From assembly GCF_000155975.1 (NCBI RefSeq), contig NZ_GG730299.1:2332104-2396103 (forward strand): a stretch of 64,000 nt of DNA, written 5' to 3'. How positions within the stretch are numbered: position 1 is the first letter of the stretch; the number at the start of each line of letters is the position of its first letter. The translations under genes and the position numbers were made by a program. Source of the stretch: Citrobacter youngae ATCC 29220. GTDB lineage: Bacteria; Pseudomonadota; Gammaproteobacteria; Enterobacterales; Enterobacteriaceae. A model generated the notes under the pieces. The model saw only the letters and a list, made by a program, of their open reading frames with translations. It was not told the origin of the DNA and did no database searches. Positions 9,718 through 20,296 of this stretch are shown here, in pieces.

Positions 9718-10726
9718 GAATCACCTCCACTTGTGCAGTACGTTGACGGATATGTTCCACGGCGACATCCACCGCAGAAGGGTTATGCGGCGCGGTGAGT
9801 TGCACCACTAAAATCCCCAGCGCGCGTTCGCCGATATATTCAATTTTGCCGTGCAGAATGTTCACCGCCACGCCAAACTTAACCGCGACTTCTGACAGCA
9901 CCGGCTGTTCCGCCGAATCGCCGATGAACAGAATTTTCAGCAACTGGCCGGGCAGATGCTGGCGCAGGCGCTCCGGGAGCGTCAGGTTAAGCGTGTGCGA
10001 CACCAGTTGCTGGGTGAAAGGGTGCTGCGGGTGGGCAAAAACGTCAAACACCTCGCCGGTCTCCACCACCTTGCCGCCGGACATCACCGCCACGCGATCG
10101 CAAATGGATTTGATCACGTTCATTTCGTGAGTGATCAGCACGATCGTGATCCCCAACTGTTGGTTGATCTGCTTAAGCAATGCCAGAATCGTGGCCGAGG
10201 TCTCCAGATCCAACGCGGAGGTCGGTTCATCACAAAGCAGCACATCCGGGTGATTGGCGATCGCGCGGGCAATACCCACACGCTGCTTTTGCCCACCGCT
10301 GAGCTGAACCGGAAAACGATTCGCCTTGTCAGACAGCCCCACCAGCGCGAGGATTTCGCTAACCCGTGGGCCAATTTTACTGCGTTCCCATCCGGCAGCT
10401 TTCAGGCTGAAGGCGACGTTTTGCGCCACGGTACGGGTATGCATCAGATTAAAATGCTGAAAAATCATCCCAATACGCTGACGAGCTTTACGCAGATGCG
10501 CGCCTTCCAGCGCGGAAATTTCTACGCCGTTCACCTTCACGCAGCCCTGGCTCGGGCGCGTTAAGGCGTTCAGGGTACGCAGCAACGTACTCTTGCCCGC
10601 GCCGCTGGTCCCGACAATGCCAAAAATCTCGCCCGCGCCGATGCGCAAGCTGACGTCATCAACCGCCCGGGTTGAGGGTCCACGGCCAGCGGTAAAATCC
10701 ACGCAAACCTTATCTATCTCAATCAT
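9710..10726 (-). CDS. sfbB: ABC transporter ATP-binding protein, MetN type with NIL domain (SfbB-like)
   Basis: A 338-residue ATPase. Walker A is GTSGAGKSTLL near residue 38, the signature is LSGGQKQRVGIARA near 141, Walker B is VLLCDEPTSALD, and the H-loop is ITHE. Residues about 260-338 form a C-terminal NIL domain, which in E. coli MetN binds methionine and shuts transport off from the inside. That domain argues for a methionine-like substrate rather than iron. It overlaps the permease gene and lies 61 bases after the binding protein gene, with a hairpin between them. Confidence 0.88.
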   Translation of the reverse strand: MIEIDKVCVDFTAGRGPSTRAVDDVSLRIGAGEIFGIVGTSGAGKSTLLRTLNALTRPSQGCVKVNGVEISALEGAHLRKARQRIGMIFQHFNLMHTRTVAQNVAFSLKAAGWERSKIGPRVSEILALVGLSDKANRFPVQLSGGQKQRVGIARAIANHPDVLLCDEPTSALDLETSATILALLKQINQQLGITIVLITHEMNVIKSICDRVAVMSGGKVVETGEVFDVFAHPQHPFTQQLVSHTLNLTLPERLRQHLPGQLLKILFIGDSAEQPVLSEVAVKFGVAVNILHGKIEYIGERALGILVVQLTAPHNPSAVDVAVEHIRQRTAQVEVIRG

Positions 10727-10744
10727 ACCTACCTCAGAAATGCG

Positions 10745-10766
10745 AAAAGGGCAGTCGTCACTGCCC
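10745..10766 (-). terminator. Hairpin with short T-run between the sfbA-like and sfbB-like genes
   Basis: On the minus strand GGGCAGT and ACTGCCC form a 7-bp stem with a 4-base loop, followed by TTTT. It lies in the 61-base gap after the binding-protein gene. A partial terminator or 3'-stabilising stem here would give more binding protein than membrane components, a common arrangement in ABC operons. Confidence 0.6.
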
Positions 10767-10787
10767 TGTTAACCTTGTGCGCAGCGA

Positions 10788-11618
10788 TTATTGGGCTGCC
10801 GACATCCATTCCGGTTTCTGGAAGGCGCTGTAGATATTTTGCGGATCGTCGATCACCGCGCGATACGCCGGAGATTTCACCGCTTCCACAATATCTTTGG
10901 CGAACGGTTTATCCGCATCTTCACTGCGTACCGCAATGATATTTTTCAGATTTTCGTCCAGATGCTCTTGCTTGATGGCGCTGGAAAGATCCAGTTTTGC
11001 CGCCACGGCAAAGTTACCGTTGACCAGCGCGCCGGTCACGCCGTCCAGCGTACGCGGCAGTTGTGCCGCTTCCAGCGGTTTAAATACCAGCCCTTTCGGG
11101 TTGCTGGCGATATCGCGCTCAGAGGCTTTGGTCGGATCGATATTGTCTTTGATGGTGATAAGGCCAATGGACTGCAGGAAGCGCAGACCGCGGGCCAGGT
11201 TGGTTGGATCGTTGGATAGCGTGATCACATCCCCTTTTTTCAACTCATCCAGGCTTTTGATTTTACGCGAGTAAAAGCCCATTCCTGCCGTCGGGACCAC
11301 GATCAGCTTGCTCAGCTTCAGCCCTTTATCGGCGGTGAATTTGTCAAAATAGAGCGAGTGCTGGAAAAGGTTGGCATCGATGCTGCCGTTGGAGAGCGCC
11401 ATGTTCGGTTGCACGTAGTCGCTGAATTCGCGCACCACGACCTTATAGCCTTTCTCTTTCAGCGTAGGAGCGATGGCCTGTTTCACCATATCGCCGTACG
11501 GCCCAGGCGCGACGCCAAACACGATGGTATGCGGGTCACTGTTCGCATGAGCAAACTGTAATCCACAGGCCAGTAACAGCGCCCCGGTCGCGACGCGTAA
11601 ACTCTGACGCAATCCCAT
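10788..11618 (-). CDS. sfbA: MetQ/NlpA-family substrate-binding protein (SfbA-like)
   Basis: A 276-residue exported binding protein and first gene of the transporter set. The NlpA/MetQ signature is plain: IVFGVAPGPYGDM, VVREFSDYVQPNMAL, IDANLFQH and DPTNLARGLR. Its leader (about 25 residues) contains LLAC, which could act as a lipobox, yet the hydrophobic stretch continues beyond it to an AHA-type signal peptidase I site. Either a lipoprotein or a soluble periplasmic protein is possible. ATG at 11618 follows GGAGAG. It presumably delivers a methionine-like ligand to the permease; the iron role given to Salmonella SfbA is not evident from the sequence. Confidence 0.87.
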   Translation of the reverse strand: MGLRQSLRVATGALLLACGLQFAHANSDPHTIVFGVAPGPYGDMVKQAIAPTLKEKGYKVVVREFSDYVQPNMALSNGSIDANLFQHSLYFDKFTADKGLKLSKLIVVPTAGMGFYSRKIKSLDELKKGDVITLSNDPTNLARGLRFLQSIGLITIKDNIDPTKASERDIASNPKGLVFKPLEAAQLPRTLDGVTGALVNGNFAVAAKLDLSSAIKQEHLDENLKNIIAVRSEDADKPFAKDIVEAVKSPAYRAVIDDPQNIYSAFQKPEWMSAAQ

Positions 11619-11791
11619 AATCTCTCCATTTTAACGTTGTGGTGTCATGTCTCACGCCGTTCTTGCGGCGTTGTTCTTGTTGGCCTGCTAACAGGCTGAT
11701 TGTTAACATGACACAGATCACAACCCGCTGTCCTTGAAATTATTTCATGATGTTGCGAAATGTGTTTTCAAATGAGAGAAGGCATGAAAAA

Positions 11792-11870
11792 GTCGGATGT
11801 CGGCACACGTGCCTTATCCGGCCTACAACTGCTCTCCCAGGCCCGATAAGCGCAAGCGCATCGGGCATTC
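11792..11870. repeat. REP pair between the porin and sfbA-like genes
   Basis: GTCGGATGTCGGCAC..CTTATCCGGCCTAC followed by an inverted degenerate unit (GCCCGATAAGCG..GCATCGGGC). It lies between the porin stop and the sfbA-like promoter region, both genes being on the minus strand. Confidence 0.8.
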
Positions 11871-11888
11871 CGTTTGGCAGGCGTTCGA

Positions 11889-13023
11889 TTAGAAGTCGTA
11901 ACGCAGACGCACCAGGTTCATATCGCCCAGGTTGTCGGTGCTGGAGGTAAAGACGTGTTCGTAATCCACACGGAAACCGTAATCCAGCTGGAAGCTGATG
12001 CCGACACCGTTGTCGGTACGCAGATAGTTACGACCATTCACGTATTCGATACGATCGCCCATAAAGTAGGGCTGAACGGATTTCAGCGCATACTGACCAA
12101 CCGGGAAGGTGTAACCCGCGAAGTATTCCAGACCCCAGGCATCACCGGCAAAGTAGTCATTAACAGACACTTTTTTGGTGGTCATGAAGTTTTGATACCA
12201 GCCGCCGCCCATTGAGAAGGTCCAGTTATCCGGTTTCCAGCTCAGTGCGGTACCAACGATATTTTGATCGTAGGTTTTGCTGCCGTCGCCGCGCATTTCC
12301 GCACGGGTGTAGTTCCACGCGGTACCCCAGGTCAGATCGTCGGTGATGCGATAATCCACGCCCAGCGAGCCGCCGCCTTTACGCTTGTAGCGCAGGCCGT
12401 TGTTCGGGTTGTAATCATCACTGAACAGATAAGACGCATAGAGATCAACATCGCCAACCGTTTTCTTATACTTCAGCGATTTACGTGTACGATAAGAGCC
12501 GTCATAGTCGCCATTGATACCGTTACCCGGTGCCTGACCGATCATGTCATAGTCCCAGATATCCGTTTTCGCACCGACCACGTCATAGTAAATGCTGTTC
12601 TGTTGACCGAAGGTCAGCGTCCCCCAGGTCGCGCTCTTCAGACCGGTGTACAGCATACGACGCGTGGTGTCGTTGGCGCCGTCAGCGTAGTGATTATCCC
12701 AGTTGAACATCGCCGGGAAGTTAACGCCCAGCTCGTAGTAGCTCACCCAACTGATATCATCAAACAGATAGTAGTCTGCGGCGAAACGGAAACGCGTCCC
12801 GCCGTCGAAGCCATTACGTTTGTAGCCATTCTTACCATCGTCACCGGCCATATTCTGGAACTGCGGACGAATACTCCCGCCGACGGTGAAGTTAAGACGG
12901 CTCAGCGGATTGCCCGCCTGCGGATCTTGTTTCAGAACCGTGATTTCCGCCTGGGAAGCGAACGTCGTTAATGCCACTGCTGCGCCGATCGATACCGCCA
13001 GCGTCCGTTTTTTTTATAGTCAT
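11889..13023 (-). CDS. Outer-membrane porin of the Gram-negative porin family, reading frame broken by an A8 run in the signal peptide
   Basis: The natural start is the ATG at 13021-13023, nine bases after AAGG, reading MTIKK. An A8 run (13008-13015 on the plus strand as T8) then throws the frame off. With one A fewer, the next residues are RTLAVSIGAAVALTTFASQA, an ideal Sec signal peptide that joins the mature porin EITVLKQDPQ. The mature frame is open to 11889, about 354 residues, rich in alternating aromatic beta strands and ending in RLRYDF, the terminal Phe typical of outer-membrane barrels. The first ATG in the mature frame (12977) lies inside the signal peptide, so it would not give an exported protein. 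Options are a phase-variable or slippage-controlled gene, a pseudogene or a sequencing error. The substrate is unknown; location beside an amino-acid-type importer is suggestive only. Confidence 0.85.
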
Positions 13024-13159
13024 TATTTTTACCTTGATAGATAGCCTGCCAATTATTCAGCATACAAATATTAACGTTTATTAACACACTCGTGTTGTCG
13101 CGTTTTTATTGTTCTGTGCTGTTAAATATCAAGGAGTTATCAATTTGTGCTACATAGAT

Positions 13160-13190
13160 AAAAAAACGCACCGATTTAAAAACCGGTGCG
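13160..13190 (-). terminator. Intrinsic terminator of ybbA-ybbP
   Basis: On the minus strand CGCACCG and CGGTGCG form a 7-bp GC-rich stem with a 10-base loop, followed directly by seven T residues. It lies 20 bases after the ybbP stop. Confidence 0.92.
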
Positions 13191-13209
13191 CAATCATCAC
13201 GGATATGAA

Positions 13210-15624
13210 TTAACTATTGAACTGACGGAACAGCGCTTTGCCTTTTAGCAGACGTGAACCGAGCCATCCGCCGCATAAAGAGAGCAGCAATGCCCCACAA
13301 AGCGGCAGCACGACCCACAGCCGCCAGTCCGGCTCCCAGGGGAAATCAAACACACGGGTTTGTAATACAGCCAGCGCGGTTTCCGCACCGATGGCAGCGA
13401 CCAGCCCGGCGACCATCCCGAGCATGGCGAACTCGCACCACAGCGTGGTACGCAACAATTTTTTGCCCGCGCCCAGCGTGCGCCAGACCACCAGCTCCTG
13501 ATGACGTTGACGCATCCCCACCTGAACCTGCGCCAGGAGCAGCAACATGCCACAGGCGGTAACCAGCACCACCATCACCTCCAGCGCTCGACTTACCTGC
13601 TCCAGCACCTGGCTTACCTGTTTGAGGATCGCGCCGATATCCAGCAGGCTGATGGTCGGGAATTCGCGGTTAAGCTGCGTCAGCATGCCGTTGCCGTTCT
13701 CCCAACGAAAGCTGGTTAACCAGCTCTGCGGCTGATCGTCCAGCGCGCCGGAAGGGAAGATAAAGAAGAAATTTGGCCGCAGGCTTTCCCAGTCCACTTT
13801 ACGCAGGCTGCTGACCGTGGCGCTGAAGTCCTGGGTATCGCCCATAAAGGTCACCCGATCCCCGAGCTTCACGTTTAGCCGCTTCGCCAGCCCTTCTTCC
13901 ATCGACACTTCCCCCGCTTTTGGCGGCCAGCTTCCGGCGGTGATCGGGTTATGATCCGGTCGGGCATCCTGCCAGGTCAGGTTGAGCTCGCGGTTCAGCG
14001 CCTCATCCTGATTACCTTCGGTCGGCTTCTCATTGATCGCCGTCAGCCGCGCCCGCACAATCGGATAGAACGACTCCGGGATCACCTGATGTTCCGACAG
14101 GAAAGCCTTCAACGGCACCACCTGCTCGCTGGCAATGTTGATCAGGAAATAGTTCGGGCTTTCCGGCGGCATTTGCTGCTGCCAACGGTCGAGCAGATCG
14201 CCGCGCAGCACCAGCAGCAGCGCCAGCAGCATAAAGGAAAGCGAAAATGCCGACAGTTGACTCAGCGTTGACCACGGCTGGCGCAACAGTCGACTGACCG
14301 CTAAACGCAGCGGCAGCGAGGTGAGCGTCAGGCCACGCAGCACGTTGAGCAGCATCCAGCCCAGCACGCCGCACACCAGCGCCAGTACCACCGCGCCGGC
14401 CAGCACCGCCCATAACAGCAGGCTTCCGCCCATCAGTCCGGCGAGCAGGGCAACCACAACAATCGTTACCACCGGCAAATAGAACTTCAGCGGCCAGACG
14501 TTTGCCACCACGTCACGGCGCAGTACCCGCAGCGGCTGCGTCGCCAGCAGTAGCCGATAAGGACGCAACCCGACCAGCAGCGAAATCACCGTCATGGTGC
14601 CTAGCGCCCATAGCCACGGCCAAGGGCTGGCGGGCGGCAGCTCGCCGGGCAGGACCGGCCTGAGCAGCACCACCAGTACACGCTCAAACAACAACCCGAA
14701 CAGTCCGCCGGTAACGCCAGACAGCGCCAGCACCATCAGCCACTGACCCACAATCAGCCTGCGCAACTGCGCTCTGCCCGCGCCAAGCGTTTTCAGAATG
14801 GCCACCAGATCGTAACGGCTGCGGCAGTAATGGCTCATCGCCACGGCAACCGCGGCCACCGCCAGCAGCAGGGTTAGCAGCGCCGACAGCAGCAGGAACT
14901 GTTGAGAACGCTCCAGAGATTTCCCCAGCGCGCCGTCATCCTGCTCCAGCCCGTACCAGCGCTGTTCAGGCTTCAACTGCGGCAGCAGCCATTTTTCATA
15001 GGCATCCAGCTGCTGCGGCGTACCGCCAAATTTATAGCGCCACGTCACGCGGCTTCCCGGCTGGACCGCCGCCGTTTTTTCGACATCCGCCATGCTCATC
15101 ATCAGGCGCGGCGCTATCTGGAACGGATTAAAACCGGCGTCCGGCTCCTGCACCACCTCTCCGGCGATGCGCAGCGTGGCATCACCGACGTCAATGGAAT
15201 CACCGATTTTTAGATTGAGCAGCGCCATCAGGCGCGGGGCCAGCAGCACCGAACCCGGCTGCGGTTTCAGCCCCGGCGGATTGGTCTGCAACGTGCCGTA
15301 CATCGGATACACGTCATCTACCGCTTTGACGTTCGCCAGCTGCGGCGTGTCACGGGCAAAAGTCATGGTCGCGAAAGTCAGCTGTTCGCCGACTTTCAGG
15401 CCACGCTGTCGCGCCTCATCAATCCATGCTTTTGGCACGGTGCGTGAACTTTGCAGCGCGCGATCTCCGGCCATAAACTCTCGGCTTTGCTGGCTCAGCC
15501 CTTTTTCCATACGGTCGCTGATATTCCCCAGCGCCAGCACGCAGGCCACCGCCAGGCTCAGCGCCAGCCAGACAATCAGTAATGAAGGCGAGCGCCATTC
15601 GCGCCAGAACCAGCGTGCAATCAT
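13210..15624 (-). CDS. ybbP: Predicted ABC transporter permease YbbP (FtsX-like, two MacB-type halves)
   Basis: An 804-residue inner-membrane protein. The start is taken at 15624 (MIARWFWREW), which overlaps the ybbA stop by four bases (ATGA) and matches the E. coli protein. It has a membrane anchor near residue 20, a large periplasmic domain, an FtsX block (LLSALLTLLLAVAAVAVA..LKTLGAGRAQ) and a second FtsX block at the C-terminus (VVWRTLGAGKKLL). With YbbA it forms a transporter of the lipoprotein/macrolide-exporter class, thought to act on the periplasmic side rather than to move a substrate across the membrane. Its role remains unclear to me. TesA, a periplasmic esterase, is encoded head to head. 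Confidence 0.93.
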   Translation of the reverse strand: MIARWFWREWRSPSLLIVWLALSLAVACVLALGNISDRMEKGLSQQSREFMAGDRALQSSRTVPKAWIDEARQRGLKVGEQLTFATMTFARDTPQLANVKAVDDVYPMYGTLQTNPPGLKPQPGSVLLAPRLMALLNLKIGDSIDVGDATLRIAGEVVQEPDAGFNPFQIAPRLMMSMADVEKTAAVQPGSRVTWRYKFGGTPQQLDAYEKWLLPQLKPEQRWYGLEQDDGALGKSLERSQQFLLLSALLTLLLAVAAVAVAMSHYCRSRYDLVAILKTLGAGRAQLRRLIVGQWLMVLALSGVTGGLFGLLFERVLVVLLRPVLPGELPPASPWPWLWALGTMTVISLLVGLRPYRLLLATQPLRVLRRDVVANVWPLKFYLPVVTIVVVALLAGLMGGSLLLWAVLAGAVVLALVCGVLGWMLLNVLRGLTLTSLPLRLAVSRLLRQPWSTLSQLSAFSLSFMLLALLLVLRGDLLDRWQQQMPPESPNYFLINIASEQVVPLKAFLSEHQVIPESFYPIVRARLTAINEKPTEGNQDEALNRELNLTWQDARPDHNPITAGSWPPKAGEVSMEEGLAKRLNVKLGDRVTFMGDTQDFSATVSSLRKVDWESLRPNFFFIFPSGALDDQPQSWLTSFRWENGNGMLTQLNREFPTISLLDIGAILKQVSQVLEQVSRALEVMVVLVTACGMLLLLAQVQVGMRQRHQELVVWRTLGAGKKLLRTTLWCEFAMLGMVAGLVAAIGAETALAVLQTRVFDFPWEPDWRLWVVLPLCGALLLSLCGGWLGSRLLKGKALFRQFNS

Positions 15625-16307
15625 GCCTCCTCCTGCAACTGTCCATTCACCAGACGCAGGCGCCTGTCGCAACGCGCCGCCAGCTGCGGGTCGTGGGTCA
15701 CCAGAATCAGGGTAGTACCGTGTTCCCGGTTCAGAGAAAACAACAGGTCGGCAATTTTGTCTCCGGTCTGGCGATCCAGATTCCCTGTAGGTTCATCGGC
15801 AAACAGGACGTCAGGGCGTCCGTTAAACGCTCGCGCCAGCGCCACGCGCTGCTGCTCCCCGCCGGAAAGCTGGGCCGGAAGATGATCCAGACGTTTTCCC
15901 AGCCCCAGTTGTTCCAGCAGCGTTTTTGCCCCGTCGCGGCTTTTTCCGCTGTTTTCGCCACGCAACAGCGCGGGCAGTTCGACGTTTTCCTGCGCGTTCA
16001 GGGTTGGGATTAACATGAATGACTGGAAAACGAATCCCACATGTCTTGCCCGCAGCTGCGCCCGGGCTTCTTCATCCATTGCGTGTAGCGCCTGCCCCAC
16101 CAAGCTAACTTCACCGCTGGTGCCGTCATCCAGCCCGGCGAGGATCGCCAGCAGCGTGGATTTCCCCGATCCCGACTCGCCAATCAGCGCAATGGTCTCG
16201 GCGCGTTTGACAACCAGTTCAACTCCGGTAAGGATGGACAGTTCATGATCACCCTGACCGACGGATTTCTTAAGACGATGAACTTCAACAATGTTTTCCG
16301 CTGGCAT
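15621..16307 (-). CDS. ybbA: ABC transporter ATPase YbbA (LolD/MacB type)
   Basis: A 228-residue ATPase partner of YbbP. Walker A is GESGSGKSTLL near residue 43, the signature is LSGGEQQRVALARA near 146, Walker B is VLFADEPTGNLD, and the H-loop is VTHD. The start at 16307 lies 30 bases inside the 5' end of the divergent tesA gene, so each promoter must lie in the other's coding sequence. Confidence 0.95.
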   Translation of the reverse strand: MPAENIVEVHRLKKSVGQGDHELSILTGVELVVKRAETIALIGESGSGKSTLLAILAGLDDGTSGEVSLVGQALHAMDEEARAQLRARHVGFVFQSFMLIPTLNAQENVELPALLRGENSGKSRDGAKTLLEQLGLGKRLDHLPAQLSGGEQQRVALARAFNGRPDVLFADEPTGNLDRQTGDKIADLLFSLNREHGTTLILVTHDPQLAARCDRRLRLVNGQLQEEA

Positions 16308-16901
16308 TGGCCTTTCCTGTTCCTGGTTCTGTTAACTTTCCGCGCCGCCGCTGCGGACACGTTATTAATTCTGGGTGACAGCCTGAGCGCCGGATACCGT
16401 ATGTCCGCCAGCGCCGCGTGGCCTGCGCTACTTAATAATAAATGGCAAACCAAAACGCCGGTGGTGAATGCCAGCATTAGCGGCGACACCTCGCAGCAGG
16501 GCCTGGCCCGTCTGCCTGCATTACTGAAGCAGCACCAACCGCGCTGGGTGCTGGTCGAACTTGGCGGTAACGACGGTCTGCGCGGCTTTGCGCCTGCGCA
16601 AACCGAACAAACGCTGCGGACTATTCTGCAGAATGTGAAAGCGGCAAATGCCGAACCGCTGCTAATGCAAATTCGTCTGCCGGCAAACTACGGTCGCCGT
16701 TATAATGAAACCTTTAGCGCGATTTATCCAAAGCTCGCCAAAGAGTTTGATATCCCTCTGCTGCCCCTTTTTATGGAAGAGGTGTATCTCAAACCCCAGT
16801 GGATGCAGGATGATGGTATTCATCCTAACCGTGACGCCCAGCCGTTTATCGCCGACTGGATGGCGAAGCAATTGACCCCCTTAGTAAATCACGACTCGTA
16901 A
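16278..16901 (+). CDS. tesA: Multifunctional acyl-CoA thioesterase I / protease I / lysophospholipase L1 TesA
   Basis: A periplasmic SGNH-family hydrolase that cleaves acyl-CoA and other esters. Start at ATG 16278 gives 207 residues with a signal peptide ending FRAAAA before DTLL. The GDSL block with the nucleophile Ser follows (LGDSLSAGY), then the oxyanion residues GGNDG and the catalytic DGIHPN near the C-terminus. Upstream in-frame codons back to 16245 lie in ybbA and are not used in E. coli. It is divergent from ybbA with overlapping 5' ends. Confidence 0.96.
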   Translation: MNFNNVFRWHWPFLFLVLLTFRAAAADTLLILGDSLSAGYRMSASAAWPALLNNKWQTKTPVVNASISGDTSQQGLARLPALLKQHQPRWVLVELGGNDGLRGFAPAQTEQTLRTILQNVKAANAEPLLMQIRLPANYGRRYNETFSAIYPKLAKEFDIPLLPLFMEEVYLKPQWMQDDGIHPNRDAQPFIADWMAKQLTPLVNHDS

Positions 16902-16929
16902 TTCAACGGAGATCCTGACAGGTAAAGTT

Positions 16930-18613
<1,684 letters not shown>

Positions 18614-18624
18614 TTGGTTCATCA

Positions 18625-18714
18625 TGCCCGATGGCGCTACGCTTATCGGGCCTACAAAAACAACCAACACCTCATTCCCGTCGGCCGGATATGGCGGTAG
18701 CCGCCATCCGGCAT
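18625..18714. repeat. REP pair between cnoX and fetB
   Basis: TGCCCGATGGCGCTACGCTTATCGG followed by GGCCGGATATGGCGG..CCGCCATCCGGCATC, filling the gap between two convergent genes. It probably also serves as a bidirectional 3'-end stem. Confidence 0.87.
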
Positions 18715-18718
18715 CACA

Positions 18719-19498
18719 TCACGGTTTCTTTAATGGCGTCACCACCAGTTGATGACGTGAATTATAGAACTTCCGATAGGTCAGGTAGCAGGCAATAATG
18801 GTCGACAGGCTGGCGGTGGAAAGCAGCATAAACGTTACCATAATCTGATACTTAATCGCTTTTACCGGGTCAATGCCTGCAAAGATCAATCCGGACATCA
18901 TCCCCGGTAAACTCACCAACCCCACGGTCTTCGCTGAATCGATAGTCGGAATCAGCGAGGCACGAATGCTGTCGCGAATCAGCGGCGCGGAGGCCACTTT
19001 CGGCGTCGCACCGAGGCTGAGTTTTTCCTGAATTTGCTGCTGTTCGCTGTTAAACCGCTGCCCCAGATTGTTGTAACACAGCCCCACTGCGACCATCGCA
19101 TTGCCTGCAATCATGCCGGAAATCGGGATAACCTGCATCGGCGTGAACTCGATAGAGCCTGACAGAACCAGCACCGAAAGCGTTAGCCCCGCCCCCGCCG
19201 TAATGGCGATAAATGACGAGAGAAAAGCGTTATCAATATATTTACTGCGTTTTTGCGCGTTATAGGCCGCGTTGAAGCAGATGAACAGCACCATCAATAA
19301 GGTCAGAATGCTGTGGTTGACGCCGAAAATATATTTCAGCACGTAACCTACGATAATAAGCTGAACCACCGCCCGGCAAACGCTCCAGAGAATATCTTTT
19401 TCCAGCGCCAGCTTTTCTTTGTTGCTGATCAGTATCGCGACCACCACCAGCATCATCGCTAACGCCAGTGATTCATTGGTAATATTATGCTCGTTCAT
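18719..19498 (-). CDS. fetB: Iron export permease FetB
   Basis: A 259-residue UPF0014-family inner-membrane protein with about seven membrane segments. Conserved blocks are GYVLKYIF, SGMIAGNAMVAVGL and LPGMMSGLIFAGIDPVKAIKYQ. Known: FetAB reduces iron overload and peroxide sensitivity in E. coli. Its 5' end overlaps the 3' end of fetA by 14 bases, so translation is coupled. Confidence 0.94.
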   Translation of the reverse strand: MNEHNITNESLALAMMLVVVAILISNKEKLALEKDILWSVCRAVVQLIIVGYVLKYIFGVNHSILTLLMVLFICFNAAYNAQKRSKYIDNAFLSSFIAITAGAGLTLSVLVLSGSIEFTPMQVIPISGMIAGNAMVAVGLCYNNLGQRFNSEQQQIQEKLSLGATPKVASAPLIRDSIRASLIPTIDSAKTVGLVSLPGMMSGLIFAGIDPVKAIKYQIMVTFMLLSTASLSTIIACYLTYRKFYNSRHQLVVTPLKKP

Positions 19499-20168
19499 TG
19501 CTTACTTCCTGCATTTCACCGGCGTGCGGTTGAAGGGTTATGACGTTATCCGCATGATCAATTTCATCTTTGTCATGCGTCACCCACAGCACAGCAATAT
19601 TCTTATCGCGAACATAGTGGTGAATTAATTCGTTCACATTACGCTTGTTGGCTTCATCCAGCGCGCTGGTGATTTCATCAAGCAGCAGGATTTTCGGCAG
19701 AAACTGCAAATTACGAATTAACGAGACGCGCTGCTTTTCGCCACCGGATAGCTCATTGATATTTTTTTTCAGGATCGTCTCGGGTAACTGAAAACGAGCC
19801 AGATCTTCCAGAAACACATCCGGCTCCGGACTTTTGTCACGGATTTGCCAGGGGAAAATGAGGTTGTCGTAGACGGTATCACCAAACAGCGCGGGCGTTT
19901 GCGCACAATAAGAGACCTGCTGGCGATACGCTTCCGGCTTGAGGGTATTTATCTCCTTACCCTCAAAGCGTATTTCACCGGCAGTCGGGCTAATTAACGA
20001 CGCGACTATCTTGAGTAACGTACTTTTACCGCACCCGGACTGCCCGGTAATCAGCTTAAATTCTCCGGCGCGGAGATCAAAACAGATGTTATTGAGAATC
20101 TGCGTCGCCCCTGCCTGCCATGCGACATTTTTTAACTGAAGCAGAATGCTGCTTTCTTCCATTACCAA
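19485..20168 (-). CDS. fetA: Iron export ATP-binding protein FetA
   Basis: A 227-residue ABC ATPase. Walker A is TGQSGCGKSTLL near residue 40, the signature is LSGGEKQRVSLIR near 142, Walker B is ILLLDEITSALD, and the switch is VTHD. It pairs with FetB in an efflux system. It is divergent from qmcA, with 128 bases between them. Confidence 0.94.
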   Translation of the reverse strand: MVMEESSILLQLKNVAWQAGATQILNNICFDLRAGEFKLITGQSGCGKSTLLKIVASLISPTAGEIRFEGKEINTLKPEAYRQQVSYCAQTPALFGDTVYDNLIFPWQIRDKSPEPDVFLEDLARFQLPETILKKNINELSGGEKQRVSLIRNLQFLPKILLLDEITSALDEANKRNVNELIHHYVRDKNIAVLWVTHDKDEIDHADNVITLQPHAGEMQEVSNERA

Positions 20169-20296
20169 TCCCTTTTTTACCTCTTTCGTGCTGACAGTCT
20201 ATCTCTGTAATTTATTATAGGGGAGCCCGCCTTGATAAATCGGGTATAATTTGACTAATGAAGCAGTAAAGGACAGCACAACAGGAGGTTTCATCA

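Noticed and set aside
12264..12971. 235-codon open frame on the plus strand opposite the porin gene
   Set aside because: An antisense shadow of the porin frame; repeated Val/Ile/Thr/Arg composition and no start signal.
12889..12977. The ATG at 12977 as the true porin start
   Set aside because: It would begin inside the hydrophobic core of the signal peptide and leave no basic N-region, so export would fail; the ATG at 13023 has the ribosome site.
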